The position numbers were made by a program, and so were the translations under genes. The notes below the pieces were generated by a model. It saw only the letters and a program-made list of their open reading frames with translations, was not told the DNA's origin and searched no databases. A DNA stretch of 64,000 nucleotides from Solirubrobacter ginsenosidimutans (GTDB lineage: Bacteria > Actinomycetota > Thermoleophilia > Solirubrobacterales > Solirubrobacteraceae), in the NCBI RefSeq assembly GCF_027587205.1, contig NZ_JAPDOD010000020.1:1-64000 (forward strand). The letters run 5' to 3'. This document shows, one piece after another, positions 8,280 to 16,198 of the stretch; positions within the stretch are counted from its first letter, which is position 1, and each line of letters begins with the position of its first letter.

Positions 8280-9917
8280 ATGGATCGACGGAGCGGCGGC
8301 TGGATGGCGGCCTTTTTGGTGCTCGCGCTGATGGGGATCGGCGCGCCTGCGGCTCGGGCGGGGACGTATGACGTGTACGCGTGCGACACGCCCGCGGGGA
8401 CGTTCACGAACCACTCGTGGGACATCAAGGCTGCGTCGCAGTTCACGACCGGGACGTGCTCTGCACCTGGCGGCACGATGTTCCTCGACGCGAATGCGAA
8501 CCGGCTGTACGAACCGGGCGAGAACGTTTCGATGACGTTCAGCGCGCCGGCTGGCGCGACCATCGCCGAGTTCCGACTGCAGCGGTTCCTGTTCGAGTTC
8601 AACCCGGTCGACAACGACCCCGCGCGCAAGAAGCTGTACGACCTTGGGCAGCTCGGCTCGGTGCCGTTCGAGCTGACAGGGCAGCAGGACCCGGCGGTGC
8701 AGGCAGGACTGAGCGATCGATGGTATGCGGGTGGCGAGGCCTGGCAGACCGTCGACCCGGTCGTGACGCGAGGCTCGTTCGCGGCGCTCGCGGGCTACAA
8801 GGGGGACGCGACCTTCCTGCGGTACACGGTCGGGTGCCACACGACACCGTGCACTCTCTGGACCAACGGCGCGGGCGCGGCCGGGTCGATCCTGGCGCAG
8901 ATCTTCTCCGCCACCGTCACGGTCAATGACCCGACGAAGCCGGAGATCGGGCGGGTGGTGCCGGCGGGGCTCGCGGCCGGTGGGTTCGTCGGTGGCGATG
9001 AGCCGCTGGCGTTCGACGCGAGGGACAACTCGGGGATCAAGTCGGCGCAGCTCGTCGACGTGACGTCGGGTGCGAGCGAGATCGTGATCGGCTCGCGTGA
9101 GTTCGCCTGCGACTACTCGTATCCCGCGCCGTGCCCGCAGGCGACGGGGGCGGAGATCACGCCGAGCGGGCTGCCGGCCGGGAATCGCCTGCTGCAGCTG
9201 CGGGTCACCGATGCGGGCGGGAACACCGCGGCGTCGGCGGCCTTCGGCGTGCTGGTGAGCGGCGCGGCGAACGGGTCGCCGCCGGACCCGAGCGCGAAGC
9301 TGACGGCGACCTTCGCGCGCAACCGGCGCAAGAGCATCGACGTCGCCTACGGCGGGCGGGCGAGCGTTCGCGGGCGGCTGACCGACGCGGCGGGCACGCC
9401 GATCGCCGGGGCGACGATCCAGGTGCTCGATCGGGCGCTGAGCGCCCGGACGACCTACGCGCCGCGGCTGGAGGTCACGACGGACGCCGACGGAAGATTC
9501 GGCGTGCTGCCCGGGCCCGGGACGGCGCGGGCGATCCGCTTCGAATATCGCTTCCGGAAGGCGCTGAGCGCGCCGAGCGCCGCGACCAGGGTCGAGCTGC
9601 GGGTCGCGGCCGGGGCGAGTCTCAGGATCTCCCCGAAGCGGGTGCGGCCGCGCGGGACGATCACGATCTCGGGGCGGCTGCGGGGCCTGCCGCTCCCGCG
9701 GTCGGGCAAGGTCGTGGACCTGCAGGCGTTCGAGAGCGGTAAGTGGCGCACGTTCGACACCGCCCGCGCGCGCAAGAACGCCCGCTTCACGAGCCGGTAC
9801 CGGTTCCTGCGGGCGGGCAGCGGCGCATCCTTCCTGATCCGTGCCCGGATCCGCCGCGACGACTCGTACCCGTACTACCTCGGCTACTCGCCGCGCGTCC
9901 GTGTCCGGGTTCGCTGA
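8280..9917 (+). CDS. Secreted multi-domain protein, tandem copy 1 (function unknown)
   Basis: The product is a Sec-exported protein of 545 aa. The signal peptide runs MDRRSGGWMAAFLVLALMGI to about APAARA, then the mature N-terminus GTYDVYACDTPAG. Beyond this come an all-beta N-terminal part, a region around DEPLAFDARDNSGIKSAQLVDV that looks like an Ig/cadherin-like strand pattern, a carboxypeptidase-regulatory-like segment (RLTDAAGTPIAGATIQVLD) and a basic C-terminus ending GYSPRVRVRVR. No catalytic motif is visible. ATG 8280 places the signal peptide normally; GTG 8262 is inside the preceding hairpin. The product is closely related along its full length to the next gene. A surface or adhesive role is only a guess. 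Confidence 0.8.
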   Translation: MDRRSGGWMAAFLVLALMGIGAPAARAGTYDVYACDTPAGTFTNHSWDIKAASQFTTGTCSAPGGTMFLDANANRLYEPGENVSMTFSAPAGATIAEFRLQRFLFEFNPVDNDPARKKLYDLGQLGSVPFELTGQQDPAVQAGLSDRWYAGGEAWQTVDPVVTRGSFAALAGYKGDATFLRYTVGCHTTPCTLWTNGAGAAGSILAQIFSATVTVNDPTKPEIGRVVPAGLAAGGFVGGDEPLAFDARDNSGIKSAQLVDVTSGASEIVIGSREFACDYSYPAPCPQATGAEITPSGLPAGNRLLQLRVTDAGGNTAASAAFGVLVSGAANGSPPDPSAKLTATFARNRRKSIDVAYGGRASVRGRLTDAAGTPIAGATIQVLDRALSARTTYAPRLEVTTDADGRFGVLPGPGTARAIRFEYRFRKALSAPSAATRVELRVAAGASLRISPKRVRPRGTITISGRLRGLPLPRSGKVVDLQAFESGKWRTFDTARARKNARFTSRYRFLRAGSGASFLIRARIRRDDSYPYYLGYSPRVRVRVR

Positions 9918-11559
9918 GCGCCTGGCGGCCGCCGCGGCCGCGGCGGTGCTCGCCTGCCTCGCGCTCGCGCCGAGCGCGTCGGCGGGGACGTACGACGTCT
10001 ACGCCTGCAACACGCCGGCGGGCCGGTTCGCCAACCACTCGTGGACGCTCTACACGACCGCAGGCGACTTCATCGCGCGCGACTGCAACCTCGCGGACGC
10101 CAACCCGGAGTTCTCGATCTCGAGCCCCAACGGGCAGACGTACGGCGTCTACCGCGGCGCGCAGCTGACATTCCAGGCCGCGCCTCAAACGACGATCGTC
10201 GGCTTTCGCTGGAACCGCAGCCTGCGCCACTTCAACCCGACCGACGGCGCGCCCGCCGGCTACGGCGCGTTCCTGAGCTCCTACGCGATGATCGGCGGCA
10301 TCCCGCTCGAGGGCACCGGCGCCAACGACGCCGCGATCCAGGGCCCGCCCACGGCGGTCGGTGCGTGGGACGCCACGGGCGGGAAGGTGGACCGGACGGG
10401 CGACGTCTCGCTGCAGGACTACGCCATGGGTCGCGAGTACCACGGTGACGGCACCATCCTGCGGGCCGGGATCGGCTGCGCGGGCAACGGCTGCTCGCTG
10501 ATGACCGACGACACGGAGGGGCCGGGCTACATCAGCTTCGCCATCCGCGGCGCGACCGTCACGCTCAACGACCCCGTGGCGCCCCGGATCGACCGTGTCA
10601 CGCCCACCGTGCCGGCGGCGGGAGCGATGCTCGTGGGCGACGAGCCGGTGGCGTTCGACGCGGCCGACAACACCGGCATCAGGCGCGCGGAGGTCATCGA
10701 CGTCTCCTCCGGCACCGCGCAGGTCGTCGGCGGGCGCGACTTCGCGTGCGATCACTCCTACGCCGCGCCGTGTCCGCTGACGCTCTCCGGCGAGCGGATC
10801 CCGGTCAACATCCCGAGCGGCGGGCAGCGGACGCTGCGGGTGCGGGTCATCGACGCCGGCGACAACGTGGCCGAGAGCCCGGCGTTCATCGAGGACGTCG
10901 GCGGCCCGCTCAACGGCAGCGGCGCGACCCCCGTGGCCCGCCTCAGCGCGTCGTTCTCGCGCAAGCGCAGCCGCGTCGACGTCGCCTACGGCCGCAGCGC
11001 CCGGATCAGCGGCCGGTTGACGGACGCGACCGGCAAGCCGATCACGGGGGCGACGATCCAGATCCTCGACCGCGAGCTCCGCAGCGGGACGCAGTACGGC
11101 CCGCGGCTGGAGGTCACGACGGACGCCGACGGGCGATTCAGCGTCGTGCCCGGGCCAGGTGCCGCCCGGGCGATCCGCTTCGAGTTCCGCTCCCGGCGCC
11201 TCCTTCCCGCGGCGGACGCGGCCGATTCGGTCGAGCTGCGCGTGGCGGCGGCAGCAACGCTCTCGATCACGCCGAGGCGGGTGCGCCCGCGGGGGACGAT
11301 CCGGATCTCCGGGCGCCTCAAGGGCCTGCCGCTTCCGCGCTCGGGCAAGCTCGTCGAGCTGCAGGCGTTCGAGGCCGGCAAGTGGCGCGCGGTCGGCACG
11401 GTGCGCGCGCGGGGAGCCAAGGGGCGCTTCTCGACCACCTATCGCTTCCTGCGGGCGGGACGCGGCGCGTCGTTCTTGATCCGCGCCCGGATCCGCCGCG
11501 ACGACTCCTATCCGTTCTACCTCGGCTACTCGCCGCGGGTGCGGGTCCGGGTCCGGTAG
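9901..11559 (+). CDS. Secreted multi-domain protein, tandem copy 2 (function unknown)
   Basis: This is a 552-residue paralogue of the upstream gene. GTG 9901, which overlaps the end of copy 1 by 17 bp in another frame, gives the signal peptide MSGFAERLAAAAAAAVLACL to SASA and the same mature start GTYDVYACNTPAGRFANHSW. The Ig-like block (DEPVAFDAADNTGIRRAEVIDV), the RLTDATGKPITGATIQILD module and the C-terminus YLGYSPRVRVRVR match copy 1. The frame is open further upstream, but those residues would precede a normal signal peptide. Its 3' end overlaps the convergent Vps62-like gene by 34 bp. Coupled translation with copy 1 is likely. Confidence 0.8.
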   Translation: MSGFAERLAAAAAAAVLACLALAPSASAGTYDVYACNTPAGRFANHSWTLYTTAGDFIARDCNLADANPEFSISSPNGQTYGVYRGAQLTFQAAPQTTIVGFRWNRSLRHFNPTDGAPAGYGAFLSSYAMIGGIPLEGTGANDAAIQGPPTAVGAWDATGGKVDRTGDVSLQDYAMGREYHGDGTILRAGIGCAGNGCSLMTDDTEGPGYISFAIRGATVTLNDPVAPRIDRVTPTVPAAGAMLVGDEPVAFDAADNTGIRRAEVIDVSSGTAQVVGGRDFACDHSYAAPCPLTLSGERIPVNIPSGGQRTLRVRVIDAGDNVAESPAFIEDVGGPLNGSGATPVARLSASFSRKRSRVDVAYGRSARISGRLTDATGKPITGATIQILDRELRSGTQYGPRLEVTTDADGRFSVVPGPGAARAIRFEFRSRRLLPAADAADSVELRVAAAATLSITPRRVRPRGTIRISGRLKGLPLPRSGKLVELQAFEAGKWRAVGTVRARGAKGRFSTTYRFLRAGRGASFLIRARIRRDDSYPFYLGYSPRVRVRVR

Positions 11560-12284
11560 CGCCGGAACCCGAACAATCCCAGCAACGCCAGGAACGGCAG
11601 CGCGGTCAGCGCCTTCTCGCGCCCGTCGCACTCACCCACCTGATCGCACGCCGCCCGGCAGGAGCCGGCGGACGCCGCGAACGCCGCCGCGTCCCAGCGG
11701 CCCGGCTGGAAGAACGGCCCGAGCGGCGAGTCCTGCTCGGGCGGCACGTACCACCGGCCTCGCGAATCGCCCCAGGGAGTGCTCCGTCTCATCCACGACG
11801 GCGAGCTGGGCGAGACCTCGACGAGCCTCGGCGCCGTGACCACGCCGCGTCCGTCTGCCTCATCGTTGGGATCGGGCCACATGCGATCCCGCGTGCCCGC
11901 CCGCAGGTAGGACGCATGCGAGCCGTGGGCGGAGAACACCACCGGGCGCCCGTCGCGCAGCGTCACGGACCCGAACCCGCACCGCTCGGCACCCGAGTGC
12001 TGCGCGTAGACCGCCTCGACCGGACGCCCGCGAGCGGTCACCCGGAACTGCACGAGCTCCCAATCACCCTCGTGGCGGCCGGAGCGCACGATCCCGCGAT
12101 CCTGGTCCTGGTAGTCATAATGCAGCCAGTACTGCAGCCAGGCGCCGCCGTCCGGCAACGCCACCGCGTGCCCGTACGCGGCGGGCGGGCCTCCCCCGAC
12201 GGCGCTCAGCGGGAAGCTCTCGCGCGAATCGTGGACTACGATCGGGTTAAGAGCAGCGAGCAAGACCGCGGCTTCGGTGAGCAT
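11526..12284 (-). CDS. Vps62/DUF946-like membrane-anchored protein
   Basis: The 252-residue product has a short hydrophobic N-terminus (MLTEAAVLLAALNPIVV), then the WLQYWLHYDYQDQDRG and RHEGDWELVQFRV blocks, AQHSGAERC, VVFSAHGSHASYLRAG, and a C-terminal hydrophobic helix (TALPFLALLGLFGF) with a basic RRYRTRTRTR tail. The HEGDWE and HGSHASY motifs are what I know from the Vps62/DUF946 family, whose biochemical role in bacteria is unclear. The start is uncertain because the frame is open upstream without family-like sequence. It is antisense to the end of the preceding secreted gene and lies in the break between spc and alpha operons. Confidence 0.7.
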   Translation of the reverse strand: MLTEAAVLLAALNPIVVHDSRESFPLSAVGGGPPAAYGHAVALPDGGAWLQYWLHYDYQDQDRGIVRSGRHEGDWELVQFRVTARGRPVEAVYAQHSGAERCGFGSVTLRDGRPVVFSAHGSHASYLRAGTRDRMWPDPNDEADGRGVVTAPRLVEVSPSSPSWMRRSTPWGDSRGRWYVPPEQDSPLGPFFQPGRWDAAAFAASAGSCRAACDQVGECDGREKALTALPFLALLGLFGFRRYRTRTRTRGE

Positions 12285-12371
12285 CGAGCAGGAGTATCGC
12301 GTGCCCTGGCATTCCCCGGAACCATGCGAATTGCAGGGCCTTAGCAGGCGGCCCGGCGGCAACGGAGCCTT

Positions 12372-12380
12372 TGCTAATCT
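12372..12380 (+). promoter_or_regulatory. Candidate extended -10 promoter of the alpha operon
   Basis: TGCTAATCT at 12372-12380 is a TGn-extended -10 (hexamer TAATCT) about 117 bp upstream of rpmJ, in the only non-coding stretch before the alpha operon. No convincing -35 lies 16-18 bp upstream, which fits an extended -10 promoter. The operon needs its own promoter because an opposite-strand gene separates it from spc. Confidence 0.4.
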
Positions 12381-12441
12381 ACTCTGTCGCGCTCGGAGCC
12401 GGGAGGCTTCTGCGTGTGAACCGCTCCGGGGGCATGGTAGC

Positions 12442-12460
12442 GGCGGCCGACCCGGCCGCC
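12442..12460 (+). other. Leader hairpin upstream of rpmJ
   Basis: GGCGGCCG (12442-12449) and CGGCCGCC (12453-12460) form a perfect 8-bp stem with a 3-nt loop, 37 bp before the rpmJ ATG. It would lie in the 5' leader of the alpha-operon transcript. In other bacteria S4 represses this operon through leader structure; that this hairpin does so here is inference. Confidence 0.35.
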
Positions 12461-12497
12461 AGAGCCACCCCGTCTGGATCATCAGCCGAAAGGGATC

Positions 12498-12611
12498 ATG
12501 AAGGTACGACCGTCGGTTAAGCCGATGTGTGAAAAGTGCAAGATCATCCGCCGCCACGGTCGGGTGCTCGTGATCTGCCAGAACCCCCGGCACAAGCAGC
12601 GCCAGGGGTAA
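12498..12611 (+). CDS. rpmJ: 50S ribosomal protein L36
   Basis: L36 is the smallest ribosomal protein; the 37 codons found here match the family length exactly. [19 protein letters not shown], then [16 protein letters not shown], contains the C-x2-C...C-x4-H zinc ligands of the zinc-type L36. AAAGGG lies 4-9 bases upstream of the ATG as ribosome binding site. It heads the alpha operon, 9 bp before rpsM. Usually infA sits immediately upstream; here there is none. Confidence 0.96.
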   Translation: MKVRPSVKPMCEKCKIIRRHGRVLVICQNPRHKQRQG

Positions 12612-12620
12612 GGATCAAGC

Positions 12621-13004
12621 ATGGCTCGCATCGCAGGGATCAACATCCCCCTCAACAAGCGCGTGGAGATTGGCCTGACCTACATCTACGGGATCGGGCG
12701 CCCCACCTCGAACGACATCCTCGCCGCAATCGGGATCGAGCCGGACCGCAAGGTACGCGATCTCACGGATGACGAGGTCTCAAAGCTCCGCGACATCATC
12801 GACCGCGACTACGTCGTCGAGGGTGACCTGCGTCGCGAGCGCAGCCAGAACATCAAACGGCTGATGGAGATCGGGTGCTATCGCGGCCTGCGCCACCGGC
12901 GCGGCCTGCCGGTGCGCGGTCAGAACACCAAGACGAACGCTCGCACGCGCAAGGGTCCCAAGCGCATGCAGGTGGCAGGCAAGAAGAAGGCAGGTAAGAA
13001 GTAA
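12621..13004 (+). CDS. rpsM: 30S ribosomal protein S13
   Basis: S13 (127 aa) lies in the 30S head and contacts P-site tRNA and bridges to L5. [21 protein letters not shown], the [11 protein letters not shown] helix-hairpin-helix, [20 protein letters not shown] and a basic Lys-rich tail are canonical. The ATG is 10 bp after the rpmJ stop; the TAA overlaps the rpsK ATG by one base. Confidence 0.98.
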   Translation: MARIAGINIPLNKRVEIGLTYIYGIGRPTSNDILAAIGIEPDRKVRDLTDDEVSKLRDIIDRDYVVEGDLRRERSQNIKRLMEIGCYRGLRHRRGLPVRGQNTKTNARTRKGPKRMQVAGKKKAGKK

Positions 13005-13399
13005 TGCCCGCTCCCCGCCGCCCCCAGCGCGGTCGTCGCAAGGTCAAGAAGAACGTCCCGATCGGCCAGGCGCACATCAAGACGTCGTTCAACAACACGA
13101 TCGTCGCCCTGACCGACCGCGAAGGCAACGTCATCGCCTGGGAGTCCGCCGGCGGCGCCGGGTTCAAGGGCTCGCGCAAGTCGACTCCCTTCGCTGCGCA
13201 GGTGACGGCTGACGCCGCCGCGCGCAAGGGCATCGAGCAGGGCATGCAGAAGGTCGAAGTCTTCGTCAAGGGCCCGGGTTCGGGGCGCGAGACCGCGATC
13301 CGCAGCCTGCAGGCCGCGGGCCTCGAGGTCACGGGCGTCAAGGACGTCACCCCGCAGGCACACAACGGCTGCCGCCCCCGTAAGCGGCGCAGGGTCTAG
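13004..13399 (+). CDS. rpsK: 30S ribosomal protein S11
   Basis: S11 (131 aa) forms the 30S platform near the E site. [42 protein letters not shown] and the C-terminal [17 protein letters not shown] are the S11 pattern. The Asn-Gly before CRPRKRR (HNGCRP) is the site of isoaspartate formation known in S11. The start overlaps rpsM by one base. Confidence 0.98.
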   Translation: MPAPRRPQRGRRKVKKNVPIGQAHIKTSFNNTIVALTDREGNVIAWESAGGAGFKGSRKSTPFAAQVTADAAARKGIEQGMQKVEVFVKGPGSGRETAIRSLQAAGLEVTGVKDVTPQAHNGCRPRKRRRV

Positions 13400-13405
13400 G
13401 AACAC

Positions 13406-14026
13406 ATGGCACGCGATACCTCTCCACAGTGCAAGCAGTGCCGCCGCGAGGGACAGAAGTTGTTCCTCAAGGGCGAGCGCTGCCTGACCGACAAGTGCGG
13501 CGTCGAGCGCCGGTCCTACCCGCCGGGTGACCATGGCCGCGGCCGTCAGAAGCAGTCCGAGTACCGGGTCCAGCTGCGTGAGAAGCAGAAGGCCCGCCGC
13601 TACTACGGCGTGCTCGAAAAGCAGTTCCGGATTTACTACGACAAGGCTTCGCGGCAGCCCGGGATCACGGGCGAGAACCTGCTGCGCATGCTCGAGTGCC
13701 GTTTCGACAACGTGCTCGTGCGCCTCGGCTTCGCCGCTTCGCGCCGTCAGGCGCGGCAGCTGATCCGTCACGGGCACTGGGCCATCAATGGCCGTCGTGT
13801 GGACATCCCGTCGTATCAGGTGCGCGAGAGCGACGTGATCACGTTCAAGCCCGGCAGCGATGCCGAGACCGTGATCCGCGACGCCACCGAGCTCGTTGCC
13901 CAGGTCCCGGCCTGGCTCCAGGCCGACCACGATCAGCTGACCGCGAAGGTCCTGCGGAAGCCCGAGCGCGCGGAAATCGCCGCGCCGGTGCAGGAACAGC
14001 TCATCGTGGAGCTTTACTCGAAGTAG
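13406..14026 (+). CDS. rpsD: 30S ribosomal protein S4, zinc-binding form
   Basis: S4 (206 aa) nucleates 30S assembly and in many bacteria autoregulates the alpha operon. Cys9, Cys12, Cys26 and Cys31 make a zinc site. The S4 RNA-binding domain contains MLECRFDNVLVRLGFAASRR and LIRHGHWAINGRRVDIPSY. It starts 6 bp after rpsK and is followed by an 84-bp gap with a hairpin before rpoA. Confidence 0.98.
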   Translation: MARDTSPQCKQCRREGQKLFLKGERCLTDKCGVERRSYPPGDHGRGRQKQSEYRVQLREKQKARRYYGVLEKQFRIYYDKASRQPGITGENLLRMLECRFDNVLVRLGFAASRRQARQLIRHGHWAINGRRVDIPSYQVRESDVITFKPGSDAETVIRDATELVAQVPAWLQADHDQLTAKVLRKPERAEIAAPVQEQLIVELYSK

Positions 14027-14045
14027 GTCATAGCCCTCCCCACCC

Positions 14046-14074
14046 CCCTGGCCGCGCAGCCGGCGCCGCCAGGG
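14046..14074 (+). other. rpsD-rpoA intergenic hairpin
   Basis: CCCTGGC (14046-14052) pairs with GCCAGGG (14068-14074) around a GC-rich 15-nt loop. No T-run follows, so attenuation, mRNA processing or stability control between S4 and RNA polymerase alpha is more plausible than termination. AGGA five bases before the rpoA ATG lies outside the stem. Confidence 0.35.
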
Positions 14075-14110
14075 CTTGCCTCCCCACACGAGAACGACGT
14101 TAGGACCCTG

Positions 14111-15097
14111 ATGCTCGACTTCCAGATCCCCCGGATCACGTCCGAATCGGTTGAAGATAACCGCGGGCAGTTCGTGGTTGAGCCGCTTGATCGCGGCTTC
14201 GGCTACACATTCGGGAACTCGCTGCGCCGCGTGCTGCTTGCCAGCCTCGCGGGCGCTGCGGTGACCTCTGTCCGGATCGAAGGGGTTGCGCACGAGTTCT
14301 CCACGATCAAGGGCGTCACCGAGGACGTGACCGACATCGTCCTCAACCTCAAGGGCATCGTGTGCCGCATGCACTCGGATGCGACCGAGGTCGAGGCGCC
14401 GCTCGTCGTGACTGGGCCGGGTGAGATCACCGCGCGGGACATCGATCTCCCTTCGGGCGTTGAGATCCTCAACCCTGACGCGCACATCGCCACGCTGGAC
14501 AAGAAGACGAAGCTGGAGCTCTATCTCACGATCGGGCGCGGCCGCGGCTACCGTCCGGCCGAGGAGAACAAGTCGCCCGATCAGCCGATCGGCGTCATCC
14601 CGATCGACTCGATCTTCTCGCCGGTGCGCCGCGTCGCGTACTCGGTCGAGCAGGCTCGCGTCGGCCAGCGCACCGACTTCGACAAGCTGACGCTGGACAT
14701 CGAGACCGACGGCTCGATCGACCCGCAGGCCGCGCTCCGCGAGGCCGCCGAGATCCTGATCTCGAGCCTGTCGATCTTCACCGACGAAGACCGCATCGAG
14801 GACCTGCGCGCCGGCCCCGGCCTCGCGCTGGACAACGGTGCCGGCCCCGGCGGCCAGATGCTGCCCCAGGGCGGCGGCAACCGTGGCGGCGGCCCGATGG
14901 ACGACATCCTCATCGAGGAGCTCGAGCTCGGCGTTCGCTCGTACAACTGCCTCAAGCGGGCGGGAATTCAGACGGTCGGCGACCTCGTGTCGAAGTCGGA
15001 GGGCGAGCTTGCCGCCATCCCGAACTTCGGTAAGAAGTCCATCGACGAAGTCATCGAGACCCTCTCGCAGCGGGGTCTGACGCTGCGCACCGACTGA
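14111..15097 (+). CDS. rpoA: DNA-directed RNA polymerase subunit alpha
   Basis: Alpha (328 aa) dimerises to start RNA polymerase assembly and contacts UP elements and activators. The N-terminal domain contains GYTFGNSLRRVLLASLAGAAV and EFSTIKGVTEDVTDIVLNLK. The linker around residues 240-258 is Gly/Pro/Gln-rich. The C-terminal domain has ELELGVRSYNCLKRAGIQTV, and the protein ends at QRGLTLRTD. AGGA at five bases supports the start. rplQ begins 7 bp downstream. Confidence 0.98.
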   Translation: MLDFQIPRITSESVEDNRGQFVVEPLDRGFGYTFGNSLRRVLLASLAGAAVTSVRIEGVAHEFSTIKGVTEDVTDIVLNLKGIVCRMHSDATEVEAPLVVTGPGEITARDIDLPSGVEILNPDAHIATLDKKTKLELYLTIGRGRGYRPAEENKSPDQPIGVIPIDSIFSPVRRVAYSVEQARVGQRTDFDKLTLDIETDGSIDPQAALREAAEILISSLSIFTDEDRIEDLRAGPGLALDNGAGPGGQMLPQGGGNRGGGPMDDILIEELELGVRSYNCLKRAGIQTVGDLVSKSEGELAAIPNFGKKSIDEVIETLSQRGLTLRTD

Positions 15098-15104
15098 CAC
15101 AGCC

Positions 15105-15461
15105 ATGCGCCATCAAAAGACCCGTCATAAGTTGAGCCGCGACAGCGCCCATCGCAAGGCGCTGCTCGCGAACCTCTGCATCGAGGTCATCGACCACGAG
15201 CGGATCAAGACCACCGAGGCCAAGGCCAAGGCGGTCAAGCCGGAGATCGAGAAGCTGATCACGCTCGCGCGCAAGGGCGACCTGCACGCGCGCCGCCAGG
15301 CGACCTCGATCCTCCAGCACCCCGACAAGGGCGTGATCTACAAGCTCTTCGAGGAGATCGCTCCGCGCTACACCGAGCGGCCGGGTGGCTACACCCGCAT
15401 CCTCAAGCTCGGCCCGCGCATGTCGGACAGCACGGAAATGGTCTACATCGAACTGGTCTGA
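15105..15461 (+). CDS. rplQ: 50S ribosomal protein L17
   Basis: L17 (118 aa) lies near the exit tunnel. MRHQKTRHKLSRDSAHRKAL, ITLARKGDLHARRQATSIL and the C-terminal GGYTRILKLGPRMSDSTEMV are diagnostic. Its TGA at 15459-15461 overlaps the proposed CTG start of truA (CTGA), continuing the 4-bp coupling style of this operon. Confidence 0.98.
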   Translation: MRHQKTRHKLSRDSAHRKALLANLCIEVIDHERIKTTEAKAKAVKPEIEKLITLARKGDLHARRQATSILQHPDKGVIYKLFEEIAPRYTERPGGYTRILKLGPRMSDSTEMVYIELV

Positions 15462-16198
15462 CCACCAAGCTCGTTCTTGAGTACGACGGCGGCCCCTTCG
15501 CGGGGTGGGCACTTCAGCCCGGACTGCGAACGGTGGCCGCCGAAGTCGTTAACGCCCTCAGCATCGTCCTGCGCCAGCCGGTCGACCTGGTCGTGGCGGG
15601 CCGCACCGACCGCGGGGTCCACGCGCTCGGGCAGGTCGTCTCCTATGCCGGGCCGCCGCCCATCCTGCGCGGGGTCAACGCGGTGCTCCCCGACGAGATC
15701 GTCGTGCTCTCCGCCGAGGTGGCCGACCCGGAGTTCTCGGCGCGCCACGACGCGCGCACGCGCAGCTACATGTACCGCGTCCTCGCCCGCCGGACCCCGT
15801 CCGCGTTCGAGCGCGGCCGGTCGCTGTGGTGGCCGCACCGCGTCGACTTCGAGGCGCTGCAGGCCTGCGCGGCGGCGCTCGTCGGCACCCACGACTTCAC
15901 CGCGTTCACGCCGACGGAGACCTACCACCGCCGCTTCACGCGCGACGTCCTCTCCGCGCGCTGGGAGCGCCACGGCGACGTCCTCGAGTTCCACATCGAG
16001 GCCGACTCGTTCATGCGCAACATGAACCGGATCCTGATCGGGACGATGCTCGAGGTCGCCGAAGAGCGCCGGACGCTGGACGACTTCCTCTCCCTGCTCG
16101 ACGGCGCGCCGCGCTCGCGGGCGGGCAAGACCGCGCCGCCGTACGGCCTCTACCTGAAGGGCGTCAGCTACGGGCCGGGGCGGCGGCCGAGGAACTAG
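15458..16198 (+). CDS. truA: tRNA pseudouridine(38-40) synthase TruA, probable CTG start
   Basis: TruA isomerises U38-40 in tRNA anticodon arms. The catalytic Asp is in GRTDRGVHALGQV; RTRSYMYRVL, FTAFTPTETYHRRF and FHIEADSFMRNMNRILIGTML are conserved. The N-terminal family motif YDGGPFAGWALQPGLRTV is encoded upstream of the first in-frame ATG/GTG/TTG (GTG 15533). No such codon lies between the motif and the rplQ overlap. CTG 15458 forms CTGA with the rplQ stop and gives 246 aa, normal for TruA, so I chose it. Starting at 15533 would remove the first strand of the fold. The 3' end overlaps the convergent GGDEF gene by 35 bp. Confidence 0.9.
   Translation: MTTKLVLEYDGGPFAGWALQPGLRTVAAEVVNALSIVLRQPVDLVVAGRTDRGVHALGQVVSYAGPPPILRGVNAVLPDEIVVLSAEVADPEFSARHDARTRSYMYRVLARRTPSAFERGRSLWWPHRVDFEALQACAAALVGTHDFTAFTPTETYHRRFTRDVLSARWERHGDVLEFHIEADSFMRNMNRILIGTMLEVAEERRTLDDFLSLLDGAPRSRAGKTAPPYGLYLKGVSYGPGRRPRN

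Noticed and set aside
12277..12501. A 74-codon frame upstream of rpmJ as possible infA
   Set aside because: No S1/OB-fold IF1 signature; it covers the promoter and leader hairpin and has no ribosome binding site match.
12920..15106. Long minus-strand open frame across rpsK-rpsD-rpoA
   Set aside because: It is a shadow of three unmistakable genes on the plus strand.
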